DNA of 64,000 nucleotides from Nitratidesulfovibrio sp. Its GTDB lineage: Bacteria; Desulfobacterota; Desulfovibrionia; Desulfovibrionales; Desulfovibrionaceae. Below, piece by piece: positions 9,619 to 18,215 of this stretch. Below the pieces are notes generated by a model. The model was not told the DNA's origin. It made no database searches and saw nothing but the letters and a program-made list of their open reading frames with translations. The DNA is taken from positions 1 through 64,000 of the forward strand of contig NZ_JBDXXH010000004.1 in the NCBI RefSeq assembly GCF_040373385.1. Direction: 5' to 3'. Made by a program: the position numbers and the translations under genes. Every line of letters begins with the position of its first letter. The first letter of the stretch is position 1.

Positions 9619-9676
9619 ATATGTTCATAAAAAGATATTGTTCAGAAAATATGAACATGCTAATTAGATGAACAAA
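9619..9676. promoter_or_regulatory. Operator-like inverted repeats before the AbiEi-like gene
   Basis: An AT-rich stretch (unlike its surroundings) carries a perfect 8-bp inverted repeat ATGTTCAT (9621-9628) and ATGAACAT (9651-9658). Two further half-sites, GTTCAG near 9640 and GAACAA near 9670, extend it. AbiEi antitoxins are known to bind inverted repeats and repress their own operon, so this is the expected place for an autoregulatory site. Function is inferred. Confidence 0.55.
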
Positions 9677-9702
9677 GACGTGCGACATCAAAGGAGACAG
9701 AA

Positions 9703-10773
9703 GTGGAATCCAAGGAAAACAGCATCATCCGGCGATGCGTCGAGCAACTGAAGGCCGTGGCTGGTGTGGACGTGACGGGGCAGGTTGCGGAATTCGCGCT
9801 GGACAGGGGATTCGATCTGGCTCTTGACGTGTCTGGAAAAGGTGCAACTGCTGCTCGTTACATCGTCGAAGTCAAGACGCGTTTCAACAAGATGTCGTTT
9901 GAATTGATTCGCCAGCGCTTTCTGCTCGTTGGTGGCGAAGGTGCCAGGCCTTTGCTGTTTGCGGACTTCATCTCCAGGAAGCTTGCCGAACAATGTCGGG
10001 CCGAGGGGGTGGAATTTGTCGACAGTGTCGGGAACATGTTCATAAATCTTGATTGGCTGAAGGTGTATGTTGCCGGTAATGAAAACGATGCGAAGGTAGA
10101 CGCCAGGGCCTCGCTAGCAAGTGTTGCAGCAATGAAAGTAACGTACGCACTGCTGGTGAAGAAGGATAGCGCCGGGGTGCCGCTGCGTGACATGGCGCGA
10201 TGGGCGGGGGTGTCGCTTGGTAGCGTGGCTGCCGTGTACAAGGAATTGCGGGCGCAGGGGTTCCTGCGCGTGCGCGGTGGCCCTGATGGGGAAACCCGTG
10301 ATCTGCTTGGCATGCAGCGTCTTTTTGACCGCTGGATAGCCGGATACGAGGACAGGCTGAGGCGAAAGCTTGTCGTCGGGGTATACAGGACGGCGGGAGG
10401 GGCGGTGGCTGAATTGCCGGAACGCCTGGCTGGGGGAAGGGGGGAAGGTATCCTGATCGGCGGGGAGTTGGGGGCGACCTTGCTTGAACGGGGCATACTG
10501 CATCCTGGCGCCGCAACATTGCATATTCCGGACACGATAGTCGACGCACGGAAGTTGGCGGTGCAACTCCGGCTGATTCCGGACAAGGGGGGGAATGTCA
10601 CGTTCCTGAAGACGTTCGGTGATCTCAATGGGGGCGGAGGGGAGAAGGGATACCCGGAACTGGTCAATCCCCTATTGTTGTATGCGGAACTGCTCCGGAT
10701 CAATGACCCGCGTACAAGAGAATTCACGGAGAAATTCCACAGCGCCAGGATAAAGGGGGTGTATGAAGCATGA
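9703..10773 (+). CDS. AbiEi-like antitoxin/transcriptional regulator
   Basis: A 356-residue protein resembling the long AbiEi-type antitoxins of type IV toxin-antitoxin systems. The N-terminal part (about 1-120) contains RYIVEVKTRF and LLFADFISRKLAEQC, reminiscent of a PD-(D/E)XK-like fold. A winged helix-turn-helix follows (about 140-205; GVSLGSVAAVYKELRAQGFLRVRG), then a C-terminal domain. The ATG at 9703 follows AAAGGAGACAGAAG. It overlaps the nucleotidyltransferase gene by 4 nt (ATGA), so the two are translationally coupled. Base composition is visibly lower in GC than neighbours, suggesting transfer. Assignment is from motif pattern and partner. Confidence 0.7.
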   Translation: MESKENSIIRRCVEQLKAVAGVDVTGQVAEFALDRGFDLALDVSGKGATAARYIVEVKTRFNKMSFELIRQRFLLVGGEGARPLLFADFISRKLAEQCRAEGVEFVDSVGNMFINLDWLKVYVAGNENDAKVDARASLASVAAMKVTYALLVKKDSAGVPLRDMARWAGVSLGSVAAVYKELRAQGFLRVRGGPDGETRDLLGMQRLFDRWIAGYEDRLRRKLVVGVYRTAGGAVAELPERLAGGRGEGILIGGELGATLLERGILHPGAATLHIPDTIVDARKLAVQLRLIPDKGGNVTFLKTFGDLNGGGGEKGYPELVNPLLLYAELLRINDPRTREFTEKFHSARIKGVYEA

Positions 10774-11615
10774 TCGAGCAAGGGGAGTACGAGGCTCTGC
10801 GCGATTTCGTGGGTGTTGCGGAAGGGCGACAGGTACCGTTTGTCCTGATTGGGGCCGGGGCACGGCTGCTGCTCATCGACTGGAAGGACAATGTGTATGA
10901 CAGGCGCCGTACAGAGGATTGGGACTTTGGCGTCCAGTTGGCTGACTGGAGTGCTTTTGGCGGATTGCATGCGGCATTGCTGGGGTCTGGAAATTTCGCA
11001 GCCTGCAATGTTATGCATAGGGTAAAGCACCATTCGGGCGTCACGGTGGATTTTGTGCCTTTTGGCGACATTGAGAAGCCGGAAGGGGTCGTGACATGGC
11101 CGGATAGCGCGGTAATGACCGTGTGTGGATTCCCGGAGGCGATGCGGCACGCGAAACGTATTGATGTCGGACATGGCGTGAGCGTGCCCATTGTGACGGT
11201 GCCGGGCTTCGTTCTGCTGAAACTGTTTTCGTTCAGTGAACGTTGCGGCAATGATAAGGCAAAGGACCTTCAGGATATTCACTATGCGGTCAGTTGCTAC
11301 GGAACAGGTCGGGAAGAAAGGATATTTGACGAGTTGAGCGACATGCTGGCGCAAGGCGCGCTGGGTTTTGACCGCGCGGGCGCATACCTGCTCGGAAAGG
11401 ATGTGGCGGGCATTGCCCAAGCTGGTACTTTGAGCAAGGCGCTGGGGATTCTTGGGGGAATGTGCGGAGATGGTGTTACGCTGGATTCTCTGGTTTCATG
11501 CGGCACCATGGGCGAAGGCGAGGAAATTGCGGAAAGGACAAATGTTTACGCGCTGTTTGCCGCCTTCAAGAATGGTATTGAAGAATGCGGCAACCTTGTT
11601 GCAATGGCCGGGTAA
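10770..11615 (+). CDS. AbiEii/AbiGii-family nucleotidyltransferase toxin
   Basis: A 281-residue nucleotidyltransferase-fold protein. The order of motifs fits AbiEii: a GAGARLLL nucleotide loop (about 28-35), the paired acids in RRTEDWDFGV (about 46-54), a third acid in VTVDFVPFGD, and the KAKDLQDIHYAV helix near residue 160. AbiEii-type toxins transfer nucleotides, probably to RNA, and stop growth upon phage infection; activity here is inferred. It is coupled to the AbiEi-like gene by an ATGA overlap. AT-richer than the flanking genes. Confidence 0.72.
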   Translation: MIEQGEYEALRDFVGVAEGRQVPFVLIGAGARLLLIDWKDNVYDRRRTEDWDFGVQLADWSAFGGLHAALLGSGNFAACNVMHRVKHHSGVTVDFVPFGDIEKPEGVVTWPDSAVMTVCGFPEAMRHAKRIDVGHGVSVPIVTVPGFVLLKLFSFSERCGNDKAKDLQDIHYAVSCYGTGREERIFDELSDMLAQGALGFDRAGAYLLGKDVAGIAQAGTLSKALGILGGMCGDGVTLDSLVSCGTMGEGEEIAERTNVYALFAAFKNGIEECGNLVAMAG

Positions 11616-11678
11616 TGGAATGATCACTTTGAATGGAGGGAGGTGTCGGCTCACACGCCGTTGCAACGCGATGCAAAA

Positions 11679-11708
11679 CGGCCCGCGCTTCACGAGAAGC
11701 ACGGGCCG
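11679..11708. terminator. Terminator between the toxin gene and cmk
   Basis: Stem CGGCCCGcGCTTC with GAAGCaCGGGCCG. On the minus strand it is followed by TTTT, so it chiefly ends the hisC-cmk operon; it also lies just past the toxin gene on the plus strand. Confidence 0.7.
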
Positions 11709-11739
11709 CGTCATTTGAACAAGGGACCGAGCGGGTGCC

Positions 11740-12483
11740 CTACAACCCGCCGCGCGCGGCGATGTGCCGGGTCAGTTCCGCGAACACGCCGTCGATGTCG
11801 AGGGCGGTGGTGTCCACCGTCACGGCGTCGTTGGCGGGGCGTAGCGGGGCCACGGCGCGGTTGCGGTCCATGTCGTCGCGTTCGCGGATCTGGGCGGCAA
11901 TGGTGGCAAGGTCGGCGGGCTGGCCCTGCGCTTCCAGTTGCTGGCAGCGGCGGCGGGCGCGTTCCTCCGGCGTGGCGTCCAGGAAGAACTTGTGGCGCGC
12001 CGCGGGAAACACCACGGTGCCCATGTCGCGGCCTTCCACCACCAGGGCGCACGAGGCCCCCAGCGCCTGCTGTGCGGCCTTCAGCCGTTCGCGTACCACC
12101 GGCAGGGTGGCGATGCGCGAGGCCAGCGCGGCCACTTCCTCGGTGCGGATTTCCTCGCCCACGGGCACGCCGTTGCAGGACAGCACGGAAGCGCCGCCCG
12201 CGCCGGACAGCGCGAAGCAGAAGCCTTCCAGCCGGGCGCGCAGGTCGCCTTCCGGCAGTTCATGCGCGCCGGGCCCCAGCTTCCAGGCCAGGGTGCGGAA
12301 CATGGCCCCGGTGTCCAGATAGGCCACGCCCAGCGCGTCGGCCAGCCGTTTGGCCAGGGTGGTCTTGCCCACGCCCGCCGGGCCGTCCAGGGTGACCACC
12401 GGGACGACGGGGGATGCGGCGGGCGAAGCGTTGGCGGCAGCGGCCTTGCCCGCGCAGGAACAGGCGCGACAGGTATCAGGCAT
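11740..12483 (-). CDS. cmk: Cytidylate kinase
   Basis: CMP/dCMP kinase, 247 residues, nucleotide metabolism. P-loop LDGPAGVGKTTLAK, the substrate motif YLDTGAMFR, the VVEGRDMGTVVFP motif and RERDDMDRNRAVAPL are all present. The N-terminus carries about 25 extra residues rich in Ala and Cys (TCRACSCAGKAAAANAS) before the core, so initiation slightly downstream is possible. The chosen ATG overlaps the hisC stop by 8 nt. Confidence 0.92.
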   Translation of the reverse strand: MPDTCRACSCAGKAAAANASPAASPVVPVVTLDGPAGVGKTTLAKRLADALGVAYLDTGAMFRTLAWKLGPGAHELPEGDLRARLEGFCFALSGAGGASVLSCNGVPVGEEIRTEEVAALASRIATLPVVRERLKAAQQALGASCALVVEGRDMGTVVFPAARHKFFLDATPEERARRRCQQLEAQGQPADLATIAAQIRERDDMDRNRAVAPLRPANDAVTVDTTALDIDGVFAELTRHIAARGGL

Positions 12484-13663
12484 GGGCCATGATCTCCCCG
12501 GCAGCCTTCAGGAACGCCGCGTTCTCGTCCGGGCTGCCCACGCTGACGCGCAAAAGGTCCGGCAGGCCATAGCTTTTCAGCGGGCGGATGATGATGCCGC
12601 GCCGCAGCAGTTCCTCGAACAGGTGCGCCGCGCTCTTGCAGGACGGGGCCGGGCGGAACATCACGAAGTTGGCCTTGCTGGGGTACACGTGGCAGCCCTG
12701 CGCGGTCAGCCCCGCCGTCAGTGCGGCGCGCCCCTCGCTGGTCACGCGCAGGGTTTCGGCGCGGAACACGTCATCCGACAGCGCGGCCAGTCCTGCCTCT
12801 TCGGCCAGAATGTTCACGCTGAACGGCAGCCGCACCCGGCGCAGGTAGTCGGCCAGTTGGACGGGCAGGATGCCGTAGCCAAGGCGCAGCCCGGCCAGCC
12901 CGAAACTCTTGGAAAAGGTGCGCAGCACGGCCAGGTTGGGGAATTCGTCGATGCGCCCCAGCAGCGAGTGGCCCGCCTCGTCCCCGCAGAAATCCATGTA
13001 CGCCTCGTCCACCACCAGCAGGCAGCCGGGGGGCAGGGCGTGGGCCAGCCGTTCCAGGTCGGCCACGGGCGGGCAGAAGCCGGAGGGGTTGTCCGGCGTG
13101 GTCACGAAGACCACGGCGGTGGCTTCGTCCACCAGCGCCAGCAGGCCGTCCCAGTCGAAGGAAAAGTCCGCCGCCAGCGGCGCCTGCCGAAACTCCACAC
13201 CCGCAAGGCGGGTTTGCAGTTCATAGATGCTGAAGCACGGGTTGAACGCCACCACGTTGTGCACGCCGGGCACGGCTCGTACCCGCACGATGAGGTCGAT
13301 GATCTCGTCCGATCCGTTGCCCGCCACCACGCGTTCGGCGGGCACGCCGTGATGCGCGGCGATGGCCGCCGTCAGGCGCGGGTTGCCGGACTGGGCATAG
13401 CGGAAGGCCAGGTTCGCCTTGTGGCGCAGGGTGTGCTGGACCACCGGCGAGGTGCCCAGCGGATTTTCGTTGCTGGCCAGTTTGATGACGTGCGCAAGGC
13501 CGTACCTGTCGCGGATTTCGTCGATGGACAGGCCGGGGGTGTACGGCTTGAATCCGCACACTTCGGGACGCACGGCGCTGGGCGAGGCCAACTGAAGGTC
13601 CGTGGGGGCGCCTGTGTCGGTACCGGTCGCGGCGGACGTGTCGGCTGATTTGACGGCACACAT
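12476..13663 (-). CDS. hisC: Histidinol-phosphate aminotransferase
   Basis: PLP-dependent aminotransferase of histidine synthesis, 395 residues. It has the Schiff-base lysine motif TFSKSFGLAGLRLGYG, plus SNENPLG, NGSDEIIDL, DNPSG and DEAYMDF. The ATG at 13663 follows AAGGAG; the frame stays open far upstream but without family similarity. About 28 residues at the N-terminus are a low-complexity Thr/Ala tail. It is first in a two-gene operon with cmk. Confidence 0.93.
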   Translation of the reverse strand: MCAVKSADTSAATGTDTGAPTDLQLASPSAVRPEVCGFKPYTPGLSIDEIRDRYGLAHVIKLASNENPLGTSPVVQHTLRHKANLAFRYAQSGNPRLTAAIAAHHGVPAERVVAGNGSDEIIDLIVRVRAVPGVHNVVAFNPCFSIYELQTRLAGVEFRQAPLAADFSFDWDGLLALVDEATAVVFVTTPDNPSGFCPPVADLERLAHALPPGCLLVVDEAYMDFCGDEAGHSLLGRIDEFPNLAVLRTFSKSFGLAGLRLGYGILPVQLADYLRRVRLPFSVNILAEEAGLAALSDDVFRAETLRVTSEGRAALTAGLTAQGCHVYPSKANFVMFRPAPSCKSAAHLFEELLRRGIIIRPLKSYGLPDLLRVSVGSPDENAAFLKAAGEIMAHA

Positions 13664-14008
13664 GAGGGAACGTGCTCCTTCGTTGGGGCGCGGCGGGGCG
13701 GGGTGCGCCCGCCGTCGCGGAAGACCCCTCAGATAGTCCAAGGCGCCCGCACTGCGCAAGAGGCGGCGCGCAGCCGGGGTGTGCCAGCCCTTGCCCTGCG
13801 TGCGCGGTCCCTGCCTCCCCTGCACCGGACGCATGCCATGCCCGGCCCCTTGCCCCCTTGCCCCCTTGCCGCTGTCCGTCGGGTGCGTGTATCGTGAAGA
13901 ATGGCCGCGTGACCGCACGCGGCATGTACTCCTGGATTGGCGGCAAGCGGCCCGCGACCGGGACGATTTTCGTCGGATACTCACGGGACAGCATATACGG
14001 AGGCGGAC
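13664..14008. other. Divergent spacer between hisC and ndh
   Basis: No gene seen. A short slippage repeat (GCCCCCTT three times, around 13850-13868) lies in the middle. Promoters for both divergent genes must be here, but none is clear enough to place. Confidence 0.4.
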
Positions 14009-15388
14009 ATGATCGGCCGAAACGATACGGACAGGTTTGCGCGCGGTACCGGCAGGCCCCGCGTGGTCATCGTGGGCGGCGGCTTTGGCGGGCTGTGGGC
14101 GGCGCGGCGTCTGGCACGGTCGGGCCGGGTGGACGTGGTGCTGGTGGACCGCAACAACTATCACACCTTCCTGCCGTTGCTGTACCAGGTGGCGGCGGCG
14201 GAGATCGAGCCGGAGCAGATCGCCTATCCCCTGCGCGGGGTGTTCCGGAGGCAGCAGCGGGTCAGCGTGGCGCTGGCGGACGTGCGCGGCGTGGACGCGG
14301 CACGCCGGGTGCTGCACACCGACGGGCCTGATATTCCCTACGACCATCTCATCCTTGCGCCCGGCAGCCTTACCTCGTTCTTCGGGGTGCCGGGTGCGGC
14401 AGAGAACGCCTACACCCTGAAATCGCTGGAAGACGCGGTGCGGCTGCGCAACCACATCCTGGCCTGCTTCGAGCGGGCCAGCCTGACGGAGGACCCAGCC
14501 CGGCGCGCCGCGCTGCTCACCTTCACCGTGGTGGGCGGAGGCCCCACCGGGGTGGAATTCGCCGGTGCACTGGCGGAACTGGTGCGCACCCCGCTGGCGC
14601 GCGACTTTCCGGAACTGGCGGGCAAGACGCCCCCGCGCATCGTGCTGCTGGAGGTGGCGGACGGCCTGCTGACCGGCTTTCCCGAACAGTTGCGCACCTA
14701 TGCCCGCGACCGGCTGGCCCTGATGGGCGTGGAAGTGCGCACCAGGGCCGGGGTGGCCGAGGTTGGCCCCACCGACGTGCGCCTGGGCGAGGGGCTGCGC
14801 ATCGCCACCTGCACCGTGGCCTGGACCGCCGGGGTGCGCGGGCACGACGTTGCCGCCGCCATGGGCCTGCCCGTGGGGCGTGGCGGGCGCGTGCCGGTGC
14901 TGCCCACGCTTCAGGTGGACGGACACCCGGAAATCCACGTGGTGGGCGACCTTGCGCTGCCGGATGGGCAGAACCCGCCCATGATCGCCCCCAACGCCAC
15001 CCAGCAGGGCCGCCACGCGGCGGCCAACGTGCTGCGCCTGTTGCAAGGGGGCAAGGCCAAGCCTTTCCGCTACCGGGACAAGGGGGCCATGGCCACTATC
15101 GGGCGGCAGGCGGCGGTGGTGCGGCTGGGGCGTTTTGCCTTTTCCGGGCTGGGTGCGTGGGTGCTGTGGCTGTTCGTGCACCTGGCCTATCTGATCGGTT
15201 TCCGCAACCGGCTGTTCGTGCTGGTGAACTGGGCGTGGGACTACCTGTTTTTCGAACGGTCGGTGCGGCTCATCCTGCCGCGCGTGGCCATGGATGATGC
15301 GGTGTGCGAGGCCCCGCCGGAAGTGGCGGAAGCAACTGATGCCGGGGACGCGGGTCCGGGAGGCTCGGGGGATTCCGCCGGGACGTAA
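14009..15388 (+). CDS. ndh: Type II NADH:quinone oxidoreductase
   Basis: Single-subunit, non-proton-pumping NADH dehydrogenase of 459 residues on the inner face of the membrane. FAD site VVIVGGGFGGLWAARRL at about residues 18-34; NAD site FTVVGGGPTGVEFAGAL at about 172-188; second FAD motif VVGDLALPDGQNPPMIAPNATQQG. A hydrophobic helix near residue 380 (LGAWVLWLFVHLAYLIGF) would hold it to the membrane. The Shine-Dalgarno CGGAGG sets the start at 14009. Monocistronic, closed by a terminator. In a sulfate reducer such an enzyme may reoxidise NADH for the quinone pool or for oxygen defence; this role is inferred. Confidence 0.92.
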   Translation: MIGRNDTDRFARGTGRPRVVIVGGGFGGLWAARRLARSGRVDVVLVDRNNYHTFLPLLYQVAAAEIEPEQIAYPLRGVFRRQQRVSVALADVRGVDAARRVLHTDGPDIPYDHLILAPGSLTSFFGVPGAAENAYTLKSLEDAVRLRNHILACFERASLTEDPARRAALLTFTVVGGGPTGVEFAGALAELVRTPLARDFPELAGKTPPRIVLLEVADGLLTGFPEQLRTYARDRLALMGVEVRTRAGVAEVGPTDVRLGEGLRIATCTVAWTAGVRGHDVAAAMGLPVGRGGRVPVLPTLQVDGHPEIHVVGDLALPDGQNPPMIAPNATQQGRHAAANVLRLLQGGKAKPFRYRDKGAMATIGRQAAVVRLGRFAFSGLGAWVLWLFVHLAYLIGFRNRLFVLVNWAWDYLFFERSVRLILPRVAMDDAVCEAPPEVAEATDAGDAGPGGSGDSAGT

Positions 15389-15451
15389 ACGCCACGCAGG
15401 CGGGCCTTCCGTCCGGATCGTGCCTCCGGCAGGGGGCTGAAGAAACGGGAA

Positions 15452-15484
15452 AAGGGCCGCCGCGAACTGTTCGCGACGGCCCTT
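15452..15484. terminator. Terminator after ndh
   Basis: Stem AAGGGCCGccGCGAAC pairs with GTTCGCgaCGGCCCTT between the convergent ndh and universal stress genes. Confidence 0.7.
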
Positions 15485-15629
15485 GCTCTTGCCTTCTTGC
15501 TGCTGTTCCTTGCCGCACCCGGCGGTGCCGTGGCGTCCGGCACACGGGCAGGTGCGGTCAGGCCACCGGAGTCGCGCGGGCCGAAGCCGCACGGACCAAC
15601 CAAGAGGCCCGAAGCCGTTCAGCCCGGAA

Positions 15630-16073
15630 CTACGCCGAAGGGCGGATGGTCAGCACTGGCTGGCGGGCGCTCTTGACCACCTTTTCCGCCACCGAGCCGA
15701 ACAGGATGCGGTCCAGGCCCTTGCGGCCATGGGTGCCCATGATGATCACGTCCGCGCCTTCCTTGTCCGCGATGCCCAGGATTTCTTCCGCCGCATAGCC
15801 GGTGACGATGCGGCCTTCGGCCTTGATGCCCGGAAAGTTTTCGGCCACGAACGATTCCATGGCCTTTTCCGCGCCGGAAACGATTTCGCCCACGAAGTTC
15901 TCGATGGAGTTCGGCGGCACGTGAAAGCCCACGTACTGGCTGAGCGAGGGCGCTGCGTACAGCACCACCACCGATCCGCCGGTCATCTTGGCGAGAGAGG
16001 CGGCATATTCGGCGACATCCTTGCTGTGCTCGGAAAAGTCCACCGCGCAAAGAATCTTCTTGAAGTCCTTCAT
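15630..16073 (-). CDS. Universal stress protein (UspA family)
   Basis: A 147-residue single-domain Usp. It opens with ILCAVDFSEHS and has the ATP-binding signature MGTHGRKGLDRILFGSVAEKVV followed by PVLTIRP, so it is of the ATP-binding subtype. Cytoplasmic dimer expected; the exact stress role cannot be read from sequence. Single-gene unit convergent with ndh. Confidence 0.93.
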   Translation of the reverse strand: MKDFKKILCAVDFSEHSKDVAEYAASLAKMTGGSVVVLYAAPSLSQYVGFHVPPNSIENFVGEIVSGAEKAMESFVAENFPGIKAEGRIVTGYAAEEILGIADKEGADVIIMGTHGRKGLDRILFGSVAEKVVKSARQPVLTIRPSA

Positions 16074-16387
16074 GGTGTTTCTCCCAGGTTACGGGTTCCG
16101 TGCCCCTCGCGGGGCCGGGTGGCAGTCTGAACCTCTTCGTATACTTACAGTATGCCTTGAGGGCGAAATAGACAAGGGTCGATTTGATGCGTAGTGTTGC
16201 CTTGTGGGCAAGCCGTGCCGCCCGGCAGCTTTTTCCCGCCTTTCGCGCCGTTGCAAGCCCGTTGTGCTGGGGGTGGGCCAGAAATTTCAGCATGTTGCGC
16301 GCGTGGCCCCCGTGGCAGGGTTCTTGCTTGACCACGGGCGTACCCTGCATGCACGACATGCGCTACATCCCTGACATGGGGGACGTC
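16074..16387. other. Divergent spacer upstream of the 165-residue unknown gene
   Basis: Holds no gene that I can support. An AT-richer patch near 16135-16180 (TATACTTACAGTATG) is the likely promoter zone for the minus-strand stress protein. Confidence 0.35.
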
Positions 16388-16885
16388 ATGAAGATCGGCA
16401 CGGAACAACTGGAGGCCCTGCAACGGCAGGAGTCGACGCAACGAAAGAGCACCGGCGGCGCCAATGCCGTCGGCGACTTCGGCGCGCTGCTCTCGCAAGA
16501 GCTTGGCGGAACCGAATCGGCGCAGTCCGCTGCGTCGGTGGTGCCGCCGGGGGCCGCGGGCATCGACCCGCTGCTCATGGTTTCGTCCGTGGATGGTGTT
16601 GACGCCACTGCGGATTCGACCGGCCTCGACCAGGCCATGGAGCAACTGGACGGTCTGCTGAACAACTGGGACGCCTATGCCCGCGAACTGGGGCAGGGGA
16701 CGTCAACCGGAGGACTGCGTGATGCGTACTCGATGCTGCAAGGCATCGACAGTTCGCTGCGTGACCTGAAGCAGACCATGCCCAACCTTTCCGACCACGA
16801 AGGGCTCGCGGCCGTGGTCAACGAACTCGAAGTGATGGCCGCCACGGAGAAGTTCAAGTTCAACAGGGGCGATTACGCCTCGTAG
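16388..16885 (+). CDS. Unknown 165-residue acidic cytoplasmic protein
   Basis: I do not recognise this family. The product has no signal peptide or membrane segment. It begins MKIGTEQLEAL, passes through a Ser/Gly/Ala-rich stretch, and has a helical C-terminal half (LDQAMEQLDGLLNNWDAYARELG, then DAYSMLQGIDSSLRDLKQTM) likely to form helical hairpins. The look is that of small export-chaperone or flagellar accessory proteins, but there is no flagellar gene near. The ATG at 16388 follows GGGGGACGTC. A long hairpin of repeat family B begins 9 nt after its stop. Confidence 0.6.
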   Translation: MKIGTEQLEALQRQESTQRKSTGGANAVGDFGALLSQELGGTESAQSAASVVPPGAAGIDPLLMVSSVDGVDATADSTGLDQAMEQLDGLLNNWDAYARELGQGTSTGGLRDAYSMLQGIDSSLRDLKQTMPNLSDHEGLAAVVNELEVMAATEKFKFNRGDYAS

Positions 16886-16893
16886 GGCTGTCG

Positions 16894-17019
16894 CCGCCAT
16901 GGTCCTTTTGCCCTCTGCCTGCGTCAGAATGTTTTTTGTTCCGGTCGAATACGATAAGAGTATGCTCCCGTAACAAAAAAGCTTTCTTCCTTGGCAGAGA
17001 ACAAAAATCCTCATGGCGG
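16894..17019 (+). repeat. Long hairpin of family B, copy 1
   Basis: Outer arms CCGCCATG.CCTTTTG.CCTCTGCC and GGCAGAG.ACAAAAA..CATGGCGG pair across 126 bp. The inner stem TTTTTTGTT/AACAAAAAA closes on the conserved core GGTCGAATACGATAAGAG + TATGCTCCC (16943-16969). It starts 9 nt after the stop of the unknown 165-residue gene. Confidence 0.75.
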
Positions 17020-17402
17020 TAAAAGTCTGGGCGTATCGTTTTTTTTTGCGGGGATCCCCTGCGGAAGAATCCTGAGTTGCCTTGATGCCATGCCCGCGTT
17101 CGCTTCGGCGGGGGCAGGACATGGCCAGCGGCATGAACGTCGCGCCTTCGGGCGCGGCGTTTTTCATTTTTTTGCAGGGAGATACGAAGAACAGGACGCA
17201 GACGGGAAAGGGTAAATTCAAACAGGCGGCATCGAAAGCGGCATCGGCAATGGCGGCATGGGCCGCTTGCGGGGTGGGTGACCGGCCTGGGGCCTGCCGG
17301 GCGGAAGCCGGTTCGTCGGGCAGGGGTCGGGACGGGGGACATGGCCCACGCCATTGTCGCATCTGGCGGTCACGTGCGCGTGACGTCCGCTTCACGCCCG
17401 CG
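17020..17402. other. Spacer after hairpin B1, with a terminator
   Basis: No gene. A clear terminator lies at 17136-17166: AACGtCGCGCC, loop TTC, GGCGCGgCGTT, then TTTTC and a later T-run. It would end plus-strand transcripts of the 165-residue gene. Nothing else recognised up to the thpR stop. Confidence 0.5.
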
Positions 17403-18215
17403 TCAGGCTTGGGCGGGCAGTACCGCCAGGGGGGTGTACACCGGGTGGGTGCCGCCAAGGTCGCTGCGCCACAGCACCATTTCGCGTACGGTGCAGTCTG
17501 GCCATGGCGATGCGGCGCGGCTGGTTGGAGCGCGGTTGATCCGGGTGTCGATGGCGGCCAGCAGGGCGTCGCGCGCGTCTGTCATCGCCCGGGGGGAATA
17601 CAGGCGGGGCGGGGATGCCGATTCGCCGTCGCGACATGCGGCACCGTGGCGCTCGCCGTCGCGTCGGGCCTCGCGCACTCGGGCCAGGGTAAGGTGCGGG
17701 GCAAAGGGCCGGTCCTCCGGCGCGAACCCCAGGCGAACAAGGGCCGCGTTGACCGCCCCGGCCAGGGCCGCGCATTCCGGTGCGCCACGCGCCAGCCCCA
17801 GCCACAACACACGCGGAACCCCCCGGGCCGGGAACACCCCCGCCTTGCCCACGGCCAGTTGCAGGGGCGCAAAGCTGATGGTTCGCAGTGCGTCCGCCAC
17901 CTCGGCGCAGCGGGGGACGGGCATGTCGCCCAGAAAACGCAGGGTCAGGTGCCAGTTGCCGGGGGGCGTCCAGCGCAGGCGGCGCAGCAGATCGGCCAGT
18001 GCCGGGGCGTGCGCGTCGGGGCCGGTCGTGTCGGCGTCGGCGCAGGGCGCGTGCAGGTCGGTGCGCAGTGCGGCCAGGCGGTCCTGCCATTGCGGGGGCA
18101 GGGGCAGCCCCACGAAGCAGCGGATCGGGCGGTTCGAATCCGCGCCGGACCCGTCAGGATTCGCGGGTGCGCCGCGCCAGGTCTTTCCCTGCGCCGTTCG
18201 CGTGTCCCCGGTCAT
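17403..18215 (-). CDS. thpR: RNA 2',3'-cyclic phosphodiesterase (2H/LigT family)
   Basis: A 270-residue member of the 2H phosphoesterase family. The two catalytic HxTx motifs are present as HLTLRFLG (about 99) and HLTLARV (about 193). It opens RNA 2',3'-cyclic phosphates; its physiological role in bacteria is unclear. An N-terminal tail of about 30 residues and an Arg-rich insert after the second motif lengthen it beyond the usual ~180. The ATG at 18215 has AGGGGA upstream, but an internal start closer to CFVGLPLPP is possible. Confidence 0.85.
   Translation of the reverse strand: MTGDTRTAQGKTWRGAPANPDGSGADSNRPIRCFVGLPLPPQWQDRLAALRTDLHAPCADADTTGPDAHAPALADLLRRLRWTPPGNWHLTLRFLGDMPVPRCAEVADALRTISFAPLQLAVGKAGVFPARGVPRVLWLGLARGAPECAALAGAVNAALVRLGFAPEDRPFAPHLTLARVREARRDGERHGAACRDGESASPPRLYSPRAMTDARDALLAAIDTRINRAPTSRAASPWPDCTVREMVLWRSDLGGTHPVYTPLAVLPAQA

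Noticed and set aside
13664..15592. Possible 640-residue N-terminal extension of HisC through the divergent spacer and antisense to ndh
   Set aside because: The frame is open only because of the GC-rich antisense strand. HisC family similarity and the AAGGAG site start at 13663.
16921..17060. Family-B hairpin 1 as a CRISPR repeat or riboswitch
   Set aside because: Only one unit per locus, with no spacer array, so not a CRISPR. It lies after, not before, genes, so it is not a typical riboswitch; the 3'-hairpin reading fits better.
18131..18150. GGTTCGAATCC, resembling a tRNA T-loop
   Set aside because: It lies within the coding frame of thpR (antisense of Asn-Arg-Pro-Ile). No acceptor, D or anticodon arm can be folded around it.
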